Below, piece by piece: positions 1-7,781 of a stretch of DNA of 36,483 nt. The stretch is from assembly GCA_947070915.1 (NCBI GenBank), contig CAMTDY010000007.1, positions 1 through 36,483 of the forward strand, read 5' to 3'. The notes beneath the pieces are model-generated. The model did no database searches, was not told where the DNA came from, and worked only from the letters and a program-made list of their open reading frames with translations. The DNA is from an uncultured Roseburia sp. Its GTDB lineage: Bacteria > Bacillota > Clostridia > Lachnospirales > Lachnospiraceae. The position numbers and the translations under genes were made by a program. Within the stretch, counting starts at the first letter, position 1; each line of letters starts with the position of its first letter.

Positions 1-50
1 TGCTTTAGTTACTATCCATCTTTTTTGCCAATGTTTTTCTGACACTATAT

Positions 51-77
51 ATATCGGACTATTTTATATTCACTTAA
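51..77 (-). promoter_or_regulatory. Sigma-28 (SigD) type promoter leading out of the left edge
   Basis: On the minus strand the sequence reads TTAAGTGA, 11 bases, TCCGATAT. This has the spacing of the flagellar sigma-28 consensus (TAAAGTTT-N11-GCCGATAA/T) and matches most positions. It lies just after the stop of the epimerase gene at 134 and points leftwards. The driven gene is outside the window. With FliW, CsrA, FliD, FliS and Maf next door, flagellin is the best guess, but that is inference. The leader contains a GATGGATAG element (about 12-20), a possible GGA-type CsrA contact. Confidence 0.72.
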
Positions 78-99
78 CCCCTTTTTTATTTTTTTATGA

Positions 100-135
100 T
101 AAAAAAATGGTGCGCCCAGTCCGGACTGAAACATC
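100..135 (-). terminator. Possible weak intrinsic terminator after the epimerase gene
   Basis: Just past the stop at 134 the minus strand has the palindrome CAGTCCGGACTG (only four pairs around a CCGG loop, plus wobble pairs), then GGCGCACCA and a run of seven T. The stem is short, so termination here is uncertain. It would separate the glycosylation genes from the sigma-28 promoter at 51-77. Confidence 0.3.
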
Positions 136-1282
136 AGGAGAGATCCACAAACCGCTTTTGTACATCACAGGTCCAGACTTCTTCCTGATCCAGGATCTGC
201 AGAAATTTTTCCGTACTGTTCCCAAGTCCAAAATTGTGGCACCGGATCGCATATTCATCAGTTCTGCGGATCGCCTCCGTGATCTCTTCCACACTCTCTT
301 TCACATGCTGAACATTTTTCAGGGTTTGCTGGTCATATCTCCCCTCCTGCCTCGTACCGATATCTACAGCAGGGACACCGTATATTCCGCTTTCCCGGAT
401 ACCGGCGCTGGAATTTCCAATGATAAACCGGGCATGCCGGAGCAGAGTCAGGAAATACTCAAACCGCAGCGAAGGATACACGGCAAAATGATCTTCTTCG
501 TCCAGCTTGCGGACATTCTCCAGGATGATCTCCGTCCCCATATCATTGTTGGGATAGATCACAATATAATTTTCCCCGGAAATGCGCAGTGCCTCGATCA
601 CCCGTTTGATGTGCTCTCCCAGCTGCGGTACTTCTGTGGTAACCGGATGATACATAAAGATGGCATATTCCTCAAAATCAATATCATAGTATTCCTTTGC
701 TTCTTTCAAAGAAGGAAGATGGTTTCCCAGCATAATGTCTATGTCCGGGGAGCCGATCACAAAAATATGTTCTTCGCTCTCTCCCAGCTGAATGATCCTC
801 TTTTTTGCCTCCTCATTACACACAAAATGCAGATGGGCAAATTTGGAGACGGCGTGGCGGATGGAATCGTCAATGGTTCCCGATATTTCTCCTCCCTCAA
901 TATGTGCCACAAGAATATTATTCAAAGCTCCTGTGATGGCACCTGCCAGGGCATCGATGCGGTCGCCGTGTACAACGATCATATCCGGCCGTACCTGGGC
1001 CGTATAGGGGGCAAGATTGGTCATTACCACGCCAAGATTATAACTCATATCATCGGTATGCTGCTGGCCAAAAGCCACATGTACATTCTCATACCGGTCT
1101 TTGAGCACCTCGCGGTATGTGCTCCCATACTGGGAGAGCAGATGCATTCCCGAAACGTAAATATATACCTCATACCGGTCCGATCGGTCCATGGTCTTCA
1201 TAAGTGATTTGATCTTGCCATAATCTGCTCTGGTACCAGTAATAAATAAAATCCGTCTGGGAGGATTCTGTTCTTTTCTCAT
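134..1282 (-). CDS. UDP-GlcNAc 2-epimerase, hydrolysing (NeuC/LegG family)
   Basis: A 382-residue cytosolic sugar epimerase. Family enzymes hydrolyse and epimerise UDP-GlcNAc or UDP-N,N'-diacetylbacillosamine, giving ManNAc or its 4-acetamido analogue, the precursor of sialic, legionaminic or similar nonulosonic acids. Visible motifs are GTRADYGK (16-23), HGDRID (105-110), HIEGGE (127-132), and GNSSAGIRE in the C-terminal half, all typical of the GT-B-like NeuC fold. The ATG at 1282 overlaps the stop of the 75-residue gene upstream by four bases (ATGA). Its position directly after a Maf flagellin glycosyltransferase suggests it supplies a nonulosonic acid for flagellin. The exact substrate cannot be read from the sequence; LegG-like or NeuC-like are both possible. 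No synthase or CMP-transferase gene is in the window. Confidence 0.87.
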   Translation of the reverse strand: MRKEQNPPRRILFITGTRADYGKIKSLMKTMDRSDRYEVYIYVSGMHLLSQYGSTYREVLKDRYENVHVAFGQQHTDDMSYNLGVVMTNLAPYTAQVRPDMIVVHGDRIDALAGAITGALNNILVAHIEGGEISGTIDDSIRHAVSKFAHLHFVCNEEAKKRIIQLGESEEHIFVIGSPDIDIMLGNHLPSLKEAKEYYDIDFEEYAIFMYHPVTTEVPQLGEHIKRVIEALRISGENYIVIYPNNDMGTEIILENVRKLDEEDHFAVYPSLRFEYFLTLLRHARFIIGNSSAGIRESGIYGVPAVDIGTRQEGRYDQQTLKNVQHVKESVEEITEAIRRTDEYAIRCHNFGLGNSTEKFLQILDQEEVWTCDVQKRFVDLS

Positions 1283-1506
1283 CGTTTCTTCATCTCCACC
1301 ATTTCATGTTGTATAATATCCGCCGCAAGGATATAATCCTCCAGCTCAAGGGCATTAAACAGTGGATCGATAAACTCTTTCCACTCCGGAACCAGACCTA
1401 TATATGGCGCCAGCTCCATAATCTGCCCCATCCCCTCCTCATCGCACTCCTGATAAAAACAGTCTGCCAATAAGGTCAGCTTTTCTTTTAATACTTCTTG
1501 ATTCAT
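1279..1506 (-). CDS. Small acidic protein of unknown function, between maf and the epimerase
   Basis: A 75-residue protein I do not recognise. It is acidic, has no membrane segment or signal peptide, and looks mostly helical (N-terminal stretch MNQEVLKEKLTLLADCFYQE, C-terminal EMVEMKKR). Its start overlaps the maf stop by four bases and its stop overlaps the epimerase start by four bases, so the three genes are probably translationally coupled. That strict embedding argues the frame is real. A role beside Maf in flagellin glycosylation is inference from position only. Confidence 0.7.
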   Translation of the reverse strand: MNQEVLKEKLTLLADCFYQECDEEGMGQIMELAPYIGLVPEWKEFIDPLFNALELEDYILAADIIQHEMVEMKKR

Positions 1507-3092
1507 TTTCCTGTCTCCTTACTGCCGATCTTCTTATGGATCTCGTCATAGACATAGTCCACTGCCAGTCTAAAACGCTCTTTCCGCTCCGGCACATCCT
1601 TCAGATATCTCATATAGCCGATCACCAGATCCATCGCCGGTATGTTATGGTAATCTGTTTCAAAAAAGGTCTTCCTGTATCCGTTGCGCTTTATTTTCTC
1701 TATATCTGCAATCATCCGCTTCCAGTCTGCCATAATTCCCTGATATTCTTTCTCCGAGATCTTAACCCTCTCATCCGAGACAACATCCGCAAAAGAACTC
1801 CGGTGCTCCGGCAGCTGATCGATCACGTCCTGAAGAGACATCTGGACTGATCCATGAATCTTTGCCCCGCCCTCGGTGGCATTGACCACCACCCGGTCAG
1901 AAGGCAGCAGCTCGATCATCTCCTCAAACCATTCCCGGAACTTTTCCCAGTCCATACGGGTATATACCTCTCCCCCGTAATAGCCTTCTGTCAGGCTCGC
2001 TTTTTCCTCTACAAAGCCCTCGTCCCTGCCCTCCGTATGACTTTTTTTATCTTCTGAATAAGCCAGATCCTGTCCCACGAGCACGATCTGTCTGGTTCCC
2101 AGTTCCGTAAGGGCAGCAAAAATTCCGGCGGCGATGCCAAACTGGGCCGGTATCTGCGCCACCTCGATGCCCTGCTTTGCAAAAATGACCCTCACCGACT
2201 TATGGTCATACCCAAATATTTTTGTACTGGTGATATTCTTAATGATCTCATGTTTCGTGTTACTTGACACCAGATAGGGGATGTCAAAACTCCCCGGCTC
2301 TTCAAAACAGTTCATATTTTTTATGCCATCCGTGGATGCCACCAGATCCGGGACAATTCCCGCCTTCAGCAGCGTTGGCAGCGCCGCATCCGCACAGAAG
2401 AGATATGCCCTTTGATCGATCTGCCTGAGAACTTCCATGTTTTTTTTCAGGGAAGGTCCCGCCGCCACCATGATCACCGGTATATCCGGATCCCAATATT
2501 TTGCCAGCCTCGCCAGAGGAACCCCGTCTTTCATATAAGGGATATTATCTATGATATTTGCCAGCATAGCTTCCATATGTCTCTGGATCGCCCCCTGGGT
2601 AAATCCCATGGCATCGCACACCATCTCGCACACATCCATGAGCATTTTATACTCTTCCTGGTAACGTGCCAGATATCCTGGATGGGTAAGCACCGCTGTG
2701 GTCTCCACACAGTCGTCATTAAGGATATCCGTTATTACATCACGCAGTGGAATCCACTGATCCTCCCCTCCGTACAGAATATATAGTTTCTGCTCGTCCC
2801 GGAATTTAGCAAACAAAGGAGACCGGCGGACCTCCTGGAAAATAGCAGGATCCGGCTCGTACACCAGCACATAGCCTGGTACTTTCCTCAACAGCTGCAA
2901 CACGATATGGCAGTCTCCCAATCCAAATAGAATTACATTTTCCACCCGTTCCTCTACATAACGATCCGCCCAGCGCTCTGCCGCGTAGCGCCCATTGTAA
3001 CTGCTTCCCAGCCGGAAGGTCTCCGCCCCGCGATGTACCACCGGAACCAGTCCCCCATCCAATGCCTGTACTAACTCACATCTGTTTTTCAT
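1503..3092 (-). CDS. Maf-type motility accessory factor, flagellin glycosyltransferase (MptE-like/DUF115)
   Basis: Family members attach nonulosonic acids to Ser/Thr of flagellin in the cytoplasm before export. The core DUF115/MptE-like domain is clear: VIMVAAGPSLKKN, then FCADAALPTLLKAGIVPD, DGIKNMNCF, a QFGIAAGIFAALTELGT stretch and VGQDLAYSEDKKSHTEG. The frame is open to 3194, but the start at 3092 (529 residues) is chosen because AGGAGTGGAG lies just upstream of that ATG; the extra 34 N-terminal residues look non-coding and contain a hairpin. It follows the FliT-like gene and is coupled by a four-base overlap to the 75-residue gene. The next-but-one gene makes a nonulosonic-acid precursor, which supports the role. 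Confidence 0.87.
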   Translation of the reverse strand: MKNRCELVQALDGGLVPVVHRGAETFRLGSSYNGRYAAERWADRYVEERVENVILFGLGDCHIVLQLLRKVPGYVLVYEPDPAIFQEVRRSPLFAKFRDEQKLYILYGGEDQWIPLRDVITDILNDDCVETTAVLTHPGYLARYQEEYKMLMDVCEMVCDAMGFTQGAIQRHMEAMLANIIDNIPYMKDGVPLARLAKYWDPDIPVIMVAAGPSLKKNMEVLRQIDQRAYLFCADAALPTLLKAGIVPDLVASTDGIKNMNCFEEPGSFDIPYLVSSNTKHEIIKNITSTKIFGYDHKSVRVIFAKQGIEVAQIPAQFGIAAGIFAALTELGTRQIVLVGQDLAYSEDKKSHTEGRDEGFVEEKASLTEGYYGGEVYTRMDWEKFREWFEEMIELLPSDRVVVNATEGGAKIHGSVQMSLQDVIDQLPEHRSSFADVVSDERVKISEKEYQGIMADWKRMIADIEKIKRNGYRKTFFETDYHNIPAMDLVIGYMRYLKDVPERKERFRLAVDYVYDEIHKKIGSKETGK

Positions 3093-3160
3093 ATTTTTCT
3101 CCACTCCTGAACTCTTTGTATCCTGCCGCTGCCGACGGCATAAACAATAAATAACGAACA

Positions 3161-3195
3161 TATGGAAGCCCGCATGTTTCCGCGCAGCTTCCATA
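3161..3195 (-). other. Hairpin between the FliT-like gene and maf
   Basis: The minus strand reads TATGGAAGC, a 17-base loop, GCTTCCATA: a perfect 9-bp stem in the 109-base gap before the maf start. It is followed by a T-rich stretch (TGTTCGTTATTTATTG) but no true T run, so it could be a weak terminator, a processing site or a stability element. Confidence 0.5.
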
Positions 3196-3201
3196 CTGAA
3201 A

Positions 3202-3696
3202 TCACTTCGTTTGATTTATAAAATAGGACTGATCCGGTTTGTGCGCTTCCGCCATATTCTGATAATAACTGGACACCGTCTTATTGCTTATATTAAAATC
3301 CCTTATGTTTTTTCTCTGATTGGCAAGATATATTTTAAAATGTCCGCTGTTCTGATGTTCCAATGCCTGGATCTGAATTCCCAATTCAGATACCTCTCCG
3401 ATCAGCTGCTGCATCTGCTGAATTTGCTCCTTATACGCCATCCGGTTCGCCATGATTTCTTCTTCCACATGCTTAAAAAGCGTGTCAAAGCCCTCATCCA
3501 TCCGGTTGATCTCATCAATCTGATCTCCCTTTTCTTCTATGGTCTTTGTAAATTCATCCGGATCCATTTCCTCATCCTTTAATAAACTCTCCTGCTTTTT
3601 TGTCTTTTCCAGCAGAAAAAGAAGGATCTGCTTTTTCCGCTTCAATGAATCTACCATCATATTTACATAGACGCTGTTCTCGTTCTGTCTCTCCAT
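3202..3696 (-). CDS. FliT-like flagellar chaperone candidate
   Basis: A 164-residue, charged, predicted coiled-coil protein directly after fliS, the position of fliT in Bacillus-type fliD-fliS-fliT operons. FliT proteins are cytosolic chaperones for the cap protein FliD. Support is positional and structural: long helices (KRKKQILLFLLEKTKKQESL, then EEIMANRMAYKEQIQQMQQL), no membrane segment and no enzyme motif. The frame is open to 3762, but that start would overlap fliS by 40 bases; the ATG at 3696 (MERQNENS) leaves 26 bases after the fliS stop and is preferred, although its GGATGTG ribosome site is weak. It is longer than typical FliT (about 110-120), so a FlgN-like or other helical chaperone is possible. 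Confidence 0.6.
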   Translation of the reverse strand: MERQNENSVYVNMMVDSLKRKKQILLFLLEKTKKQESLLKDEEMDPDEFTKTIEEKGDQIDEINRMDEGFDTLFKHVEEEIMANRMAYKEQIQQMQQLIGEVSELGIQIQALEHQNSGHFKIYLANQRKNIRDFNISNKTVSSYYQNMAEAHKPDQSYFINQTK

Positions 3697-3722
3697 CAGT
3701 TCACATCCAATCGTTTTATTCA

Positions 3723-4100
3723 CTAATTGCCAACCCTGTTCAGACGCATGACTTCCTTCCATGTATCCCTCATCTCCCGGATATACTTCAGGGCATCTTC
3801 GATGATCTCGATGTCCTTCTTTATATTTCCCTCCACCAGCCGGCGGTAAATATAATCATATACGCGTTCAAAATCCTCCCAGACCTTATACTTATGATCC
3901 AGCGTAGCCCGAAGCTCCGTTATGATCGCCTGTGCTTTTTTGAGATTGATATTCGCCTTCTCATAGTCTTTTTTTTCAATGGCAACAATCCCTATATTAC
4001 AGAACTTGATCGCCCCTTCATATAACATCAATGTAAGTTCAGCCGGTGATGCTGTCATAACTGCATTTTTCTGATAGGCATTCGCGAAGTTCGTGTCCAT
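3723..4100 (-). CDS. fliS: Flagellin export chaperone FliS
   Basis: A 125-residue four-helix protein of normal FliS length. FliS binds the C-terminal helix of flagellin in the cytoplasm and prevents premature polymerisation before export; in Bacillus it also works with FliW and CsrA through flagellin. The N-terminal NAYQKNAVMTASPAELTLML followed by YEGAIKFCNIGI is the hallmark FliS signature, and the C-terminal half (VYDYIYRRLVEGNIKKD) fits. The start at 4100 has an AAGGAG site. It lies downstream of fliD across a 96-base gap that holds a strong hairpin. Confidence 0.95.
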   Translation of the reverse strand: MDTNFANAYQKNAVMTASPAELTLMLYEGAIKFCNIGIVAIEKKDYEKANINLKKAQAIITELRATLDHKYKVWEDFERVYDYIYRRLVEGNIKKDIEIIEDALKYIREMRDTWKEVMRLNRVGN

Positions 4101-4125
4101 ATGAATCTCCTTTTCTCATTATTAC

Positions 4126-4163
4126 CACATAAAGAGCAAGAGAAAATTCTTGCCCTTTATGTG
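4126..4163 (-). other. 16-bp hairpin between fliD and fliS
   Basis: On the minus-strand RNA the arms CACATAAAGGGCAAGA and TCTTGCTCTTTATGTG pair over 16 bp with one G-U pair around a 6-base loop. No T run follows, so it is not a standard terminator. It may be an RNA processing or stability element adjusting fliS relative to fliD. Confidence 0.6.
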
Positions 4164-4196
4164 TATGAATATGTTTATAAAATAGATGAAACTAGT

Positions 4197-6452
4197 TTAG
4201 TTTCCAAACAAACCTGCCAGAGAATTCTGCTGGGACTGCAGCTTTGCAAGCGCGGTCTCCATTGCTGTAAATTTCTTATAGTATGCCTCTTCCATGGTAG
4301 CCAGACGATCTTCCCAGCTCTTAATATCTTTTTCATACTGTTTGAGATCATCCTTCATCTTAATATCATTGTAGAAGGTCAGGGCACTGCTCATCTTATT
4401 TCCTGCCATCTTCTTACTCATCGTATCCTTGAGATTGCCGAAGATACCTGTGAGTACATTGATCACTGCATCCGGATCATCTGCCAGCGCTTTTCTCAGC
4501 TTATCATCCTTATCAGCATACACAGAATCGTCTTTATCTCCATAGATATGAAGCAGACCGCCTTCAAGATAATCCGTAGAAGTCATGATCCCAAAGCTGG
4601 CAAGGGAATAAGTCTTCCCTTCATAGGTCACCTGGCTCATCATCGCACCACGCATTCCTGAAACAATCCCGTCCAGCGTCGTATCATTGCGGAACAAGGA
4701 TCCTTTGATCTTATCCTCCCAGAGCTTGATATCATCATCTGACATCTCCTTTTTCTGCTCACTGGTAAGAGGTTCATAACCCTTGGCAGATTTTGCATCA
4801 AGAAGTGTATTCATTTCCTTCACGATCTCATTGTAATCTTTCAGGAAATTCTTTACAGAATTATATACACTATCCACATCATTGGAAATCGTGAAAGTAA
4901 TCGGCTCATCCTTCTTTGTAAGACCTGTCAGTGAGATCTCCAAACCATTGGCCGATACTACGGAAGATGATGAGGTCATCTCCGCACCATTCAGGATGAT
5001 CTTACTGTCAGAAGCCGCGATCAATGCCATACCTGCCGGGATGGTGGCATTGGAGGAATCATTTGCTCCTCCGTTGACGCTTACTTTTCCATCTGCCGCA
5101 ACTGTAATATCTGCGAGTCCCAGACCACTCAATGCCGATCCGGAAAGCGTCTCGTAACGACCAGAAATAGACGCATAGTTGCTCGCCTCTGCAGCCACAG
5201 CCGCCTTCACACTGTCCTCGGTGAATGTAGTAGTTCCATCAAAGCCCTGGACCCCTGAAGTATAATATTTATCTTTTGCCACTGCTGCCAATGCTTCCAC
5301 ATCCGCTGTTGTCTTTCCAGCAAATGCCGCCGCCTCGATATCCAGCTTCACATCGCTGTCTGTGCTGATCTTTGTATTGACGAAACTGGTCGTATCCGCA
5401 TCCGCTTTTTTGGCTACCTCTTTGTCCAGCTCTTTCTTTGCTGCCCAGTCGATATATTCCTCCTTGGTCATACTCTCTACACCAATTTTTTCTTTATCTT
5501 CCTGGGTAAGTATATCGAACTCATCACCATATTTTTTCGTCAGTGTCTCTTTCACTGTTCCGTCATCATTATAATAATTGGACTTGAGACTATCTTCTGC
5601 TTTTGTCTTATATGAATCGTAATTCTCACCGTAGAGTTTTGCTTTCATATAAGTTGTGGCAGCCGTATTCGCTGCTTCTTTCTTTGTGTCGTAAGCTGCT
5701 TTGGAAAGAGCCTCCATTGCTTTGTCATAGGCCTCTGTACCCACACCGGAACTCTGGAGCTGGTCCATCGCCTCGTCCACGATCTTTTTATTGGCACTGG
5801 ACATACTGCTGTAACCCACGGCATTGCGGAGAGCTTCCCGTCCATTTACCTCTGCGGAAGAAATACCAGAAGTAGTAATGGAAAAAGCATTTTCCAGTCC
5901 ACTGTCCTTGCTGCTGATAAAGAACCTCTTCTGCTTCGTATCAAAATTGGCAGTCAGTCCAGCCTCTCCCAGTGCTTTCGTAAAGTCCTGGATCGTCGTA
6001 TCCGCTGTGACAGCAAATTTCTTCGTCTTGTCACCATTCGTGATCGTGATCTCTTTGTTCAGCAGGGAAGGATCTATCTCTGTCAGCTTCGTCTCCACAG
6101 AATCTGCATTGATCTTAGCTCCTGTCAGATGCTGGGAAGTTGCAATATTTTTGATCTCCAATGAATAGCTTCCGTTTGCCGCCTTATTATTTGCCGTGAC
6201 GCTCGCTTTTGCAGAATCCGACACAGATGTCTTTTTCGTCATATAAGAAGACTGCAGCTGAAGTTTTGATACATGCTCATTATACAATTTAAGTAACTTT
6301 GTATTTAATTCTGCCCACTTGGTCTGCTTCCACTCAAGCTTGGTTTTCTCTCTTTCAACTTTCGTTTTCTTCAGGCTCTGTGCTGACATCAGCGCTCCTA
6401 CAATGGCCTCTGTGTCAAGTCCCGAAGAAAGACCGCTCATACGAATTGGCAT
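4197..6452 (-). CDS. fliD: Flagellar cap protein FliD (HAP2)
   Basis: A 751-residue secreted protein forming the cap on the filament tip, where it guides flagellin folding. The N-terminus (MSGLSSGLDTEAIVGALM, then a long coiled-coil up to about residue 75) is the FliD_N signature. The last about 200 residues show the FliD_C pattern: VKNFLKDYNEIVKEMNTLLD, a partner segment around DDIKLWEDKIKGSLFRND, and a C-terminal coiled coil (YEKDIKSWEDRLATMEEAYY). The middle (about 210-470) is an Ala/Lys/Asp-rich expansion, so the protein is longer than the usual 450-650 residues; such surface domains are highly variable. An AGGAGG site precedes the ATG. It follows flaG with 22 bases between. Confidence 0.95.
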   Translation of the reverse strand: MPIRMSGLSSGLDTEAIVGALMSAQSLKKTKVEREKTKLEWKQTKWAELNTKLLKLYNEHVSKLQLQSSYMTKKTSVSDSAKASVTANNKAANGSYSLEIKNIATSQHLTGAKINADSVETKLTEIDPSLLNKEITITNGDKTKKFAVTADTTIQDFTKALGEAGLTANFDTKQKRFFISSKDSGLENAFSITTSGISSAEVNGREALRNAVGYSSMSSANKKIVDEAMDQLQSSGVGTEAYDKAMEALSKAAYDTKKEAANTAATTYMKAKLYGENYDSYKTKAEDSLKSNYYNDDGTVKETLTKKYGDEFDILTQEDKEKIGVESMTKEEYIDWAAKKELDKEVAKKADADTTSFVNTKISTDSDVKLDIEAAAFAGKTTADVEALAAVAKDKYYTSGVQGFDGTTTFTEDSVKAAVAAEASNYASISGRYETLSGSALSGLGLADITVAADGKVSVNGGANDSSNATIPAGMALIAASDSKIILNGAEMTSSSSVVSANGLEISLTGLTKKDEPITFTISNDVDSVYNSVKNFLKDYNEIVKEMNTLLDAKSAKGYEPLTSEQKKEMSDDDIKLWEDKIKGSLFRNDTTLDGIVSGMRGAMMSQVTYEGKTYSLASFGIMTSTDYLEGGLLHIYGDKDDSVYADKDDKLRKALADDPDAVINVLTGIFGNLKDTMSKKMAGNKMSSALTFYNDIKMKDDLKQYEKDIKSWEDRLATMEEAYYKKFTAMETALAKLQSQQNSLAGLFGN

Positions 6453-6474
6453 AACTTATTCCTCCTTTTTTCTT

Positions 6475-6903
6475 CTATCTCTTCTCATCCACTAAGATAC
6501 CAGCCATTTCCCACATCTTCTGAAGCATATCTAGTGATTTTTCTGGAGGGATCTCACGAACCACTTCGTTGGTGTCGGAATTGATAACCTTAATAGACAC
6601 CCTGTTGGTTTTCTTATGATAAGAATATTCACAGCGAGTATGTTCCATTCTCAGATTTGCTCTTTTCACTGCGTCATCCATCGTAGCCTCGCTCGGTGCA
6701 TGTTCTCTCTGCTGGTCGCCTCCCTGCTGCTCAGCATTCCCCTTTGCCTCCGCCGGCATCGGCTGTGATGTTTTCGGAACCGCATTCGTCGCCGTATGAC
6801 TGGTATGCAGCTCCTCTGTTTTTACCTGTTTCGGCGCGCTCACTTTAGCAGCCTCTGCCGAACTATAATTTGAATTTACATTTGATATCTTTTCTAATTC
6901 CAT
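6475..6903 (-). CDS. flaG: FlaG-family flagellar protein
   Basis: A 142-residue protein. The last about 65 residues carry the FlaG domain: NLRMEHTRCEYSYHKKTNRV, then a segment reading VINSDTNEVVREIPPEKSLD and the ending MAGILVDEKR. The first about 75 residues are low complexity and polar. FlaG proteins influence filament length; the mechanism is not settled. The ATG at 6903 is chosen because GGAGGTG stands 7 bases before it; in-frame ATGs 15 and 30 bases upstream lack a site. It is first in the flaG-fliD-fliS-fliT-maf group, with a sigma-28 promoter at 6956-6982. Confidence 0.88.
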   Translation of the reverse strand: MELEKISNVNSNYSSAEAAKVSAPKQVKTEELHTSHTATNAVPKTSQPMPAEAKGNAEQQGGDQQREHAPSEATMDDAVKRANLRMEHTRCEYSYHKKTNRVSIKVINSDTNEVVREIPPEKSLDMLQKMWEMAGILVDEKR

Positions 6904-6955
6904 TTCTAACACCTCCATGTGTATCATATGCAAACTTCAACCGTTCTTACTGAAA

Positions 6956-6982
6956 TTATCGGCATAAAAAAAGGAAAAGTTA
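6956..6982 (-). promoter_or_regulatory. Sigma-28 promoter for flaG-fliD-fliS
   Basis: Minus strand: TAACTTTT, 11 bases (CCTTTTTTTAT), GCCGATAA. The -10 is identical to the sigma-28 consensus and the -35 matches six of eight positions at the correct spacing. The -35 and spacer are the same bases as the distal arm and T run of the csrA terminator, so transcription stops and restarts within about 30 bp. Confidence 0.8.
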
Positions 6983-7020
6983 ACCCTGGCATCTACTTTT
7001 TTCGGATCAACTTTTCCTTT
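6966..7020 (-). terminator. Intrinsic terminator after csrA
   Basis: On the minus strand, arms AAAGGAAAAGTT and AACTTTTCCTTT pair, with a loop of about 25 bases between them, and the second arm runs into further T residues. It ends the flgM-to-csrA transcript. Its right arm overlaps the sigma-28 promoter of flaG. Confidence 0.8.
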
Positions 7021-7023
7021 CCA

Positions 7024-7242
7024 TTATTTCAACAGATCCGACAGACTCTCCGGACTGGCCATATTTACGGCTTCTTTGTTTGCTTCCTGTATCTGGACGT
7101 ACAGCTCCTTGCGATAAATAGGTACTGATTTGGGGGCACTGATGCCAATCTTTACCTGATCGCCTTTGATCTCCAGGATCGCAACCTCCACATTATCATT
7201 GATGATAATGGATTCGTTTACTTTTCTTGCCAGTGCTAACAT
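7024..7242 (-). CDS. csrA: Carbon storage regulator CsrA
   Basis: A 72-residue RNA-binding translational repressor that recognises GGA motifs in mRNA leaders; in flagellated Gram-positives its main target is flagellin mRNA. It shows the CsrA pattern: MLALARKVNESIIINDNVEV, then a GDQVKIGISAPKSVPIYRKE segment, with a longer C-terminal extension, as in FliW-regulated CsrA. The ATG at 7242 has AGGAGG 9 bases upstream; the frame extends to 7278, but that part lies inside fliW. The fliW stop codon sits in the csrA ribosome-site region, so the two are translationally linked. FliW binds and inhibits CsrA until flagellin titrates FliW away. Confidence 0.95.
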   Translation of the reverse strand: MLALARKVNESIIINDNVEVAILEIKGDQVKIGISAPKSVPIYRKELYVQIQEANKEAVNMASPESLSDLLK

Positions 7243-7246
7243 AAAA

Positions 7247-7702
7247 TCACGCCTCCTTTTTTTCTTTGAGGAGATCATATATCTTATATTTCACCTCATA
7301 ATCCTGATTTTCCACGATAAGCTGAGCTCCCTTTCTGGTATCCGCATTAATGATAATAGGCGCTTTCAGGTTCACAGACATCTCCCGGATATCAGTGGGA
7401 ACTGTCATGGTGAGAAGGATCACCAGATTTTCTTCTGTAACCTCTCCCATGCCGGAAAGCAGCTCATCCTCAACCACCGGATTGTAATCCTCTTTCACCA
7501 GAAGCGGATTGATCACCGGAAGAGCAAGGGTCGGCTCATCCACACTCTGAAACCAGGAAATATTGGCTCCATCCTTTTTTTCACAGTCGTACAGTATCGT
7601 ATATTTCTTAAATTCCTCAAATCCAAAAAGTCCCCGTTCCAAGGTTACGATCTTCTCTTCCGCCAGATCGATCTCGCCAAAATATTTTGTCTGTATCAGC
7701 AT
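7247..7702 (-). CDS. fliW: Flagellar assembly factor FliW
   Basis: A 151-residue cytosolic protein, the antagonist of CsrA and a binding partner of flagellin. It matches the FliW family over its length: TKYFGEIDLAEEKIVTLERG, LFGFEEFKKYTIL, WFQSVDEPTLALPVINPLLV, LVILLTMTVP and APIIINADTRKGAQLI. GGAGG lies about 8 bases before the ATG. It follows flgL after 79 bases that contain a perfect hairpin, and it ends 4 bases before csrA. Confidence 0.95.
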   Translation of the reverse strand: MLIQTKYFGEIDLAEEKIVTLERGLFGFEEFKKYTILYDCEKKDGANISWFQSVDEPTLALPVINPLLVKEDYNPVVEDELLSGMGEVTEENLVILLTMTVPTDIREMSVNLKAPIIINADTRKGAQLIVENQDYEVKYKIYDLLKEKKEA

Positions 7703-7720
7703 AGTTCATCCTCCATTCAC

Positions 7721-7741
7721 AAGGTGAACGCAGTTCACCTT
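7721..7741 (-). other. Hairpin in the flgL-fliW gap
   Basis: AAGGTGAAC and GTTCACCTT form a perfect 9-bp stem with a 3-base loop, ending about 9 bases before the fliW ribosome binding site. It could tune fliW translation or mRNA processing. There is no T run. Confidence 0.5.
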
Positions 7742-7781
7742 TGCCTTATTGCGCAGGCAAGTGATGCCGCCAGCCTGGGTA

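Noticed and set aside
107..1207. Long plus-strand open frame of 366 codons
   Set aside because: It lies wholly opposite the NeuC/LegG gene and has no family pattern; it is an antisense shadow.
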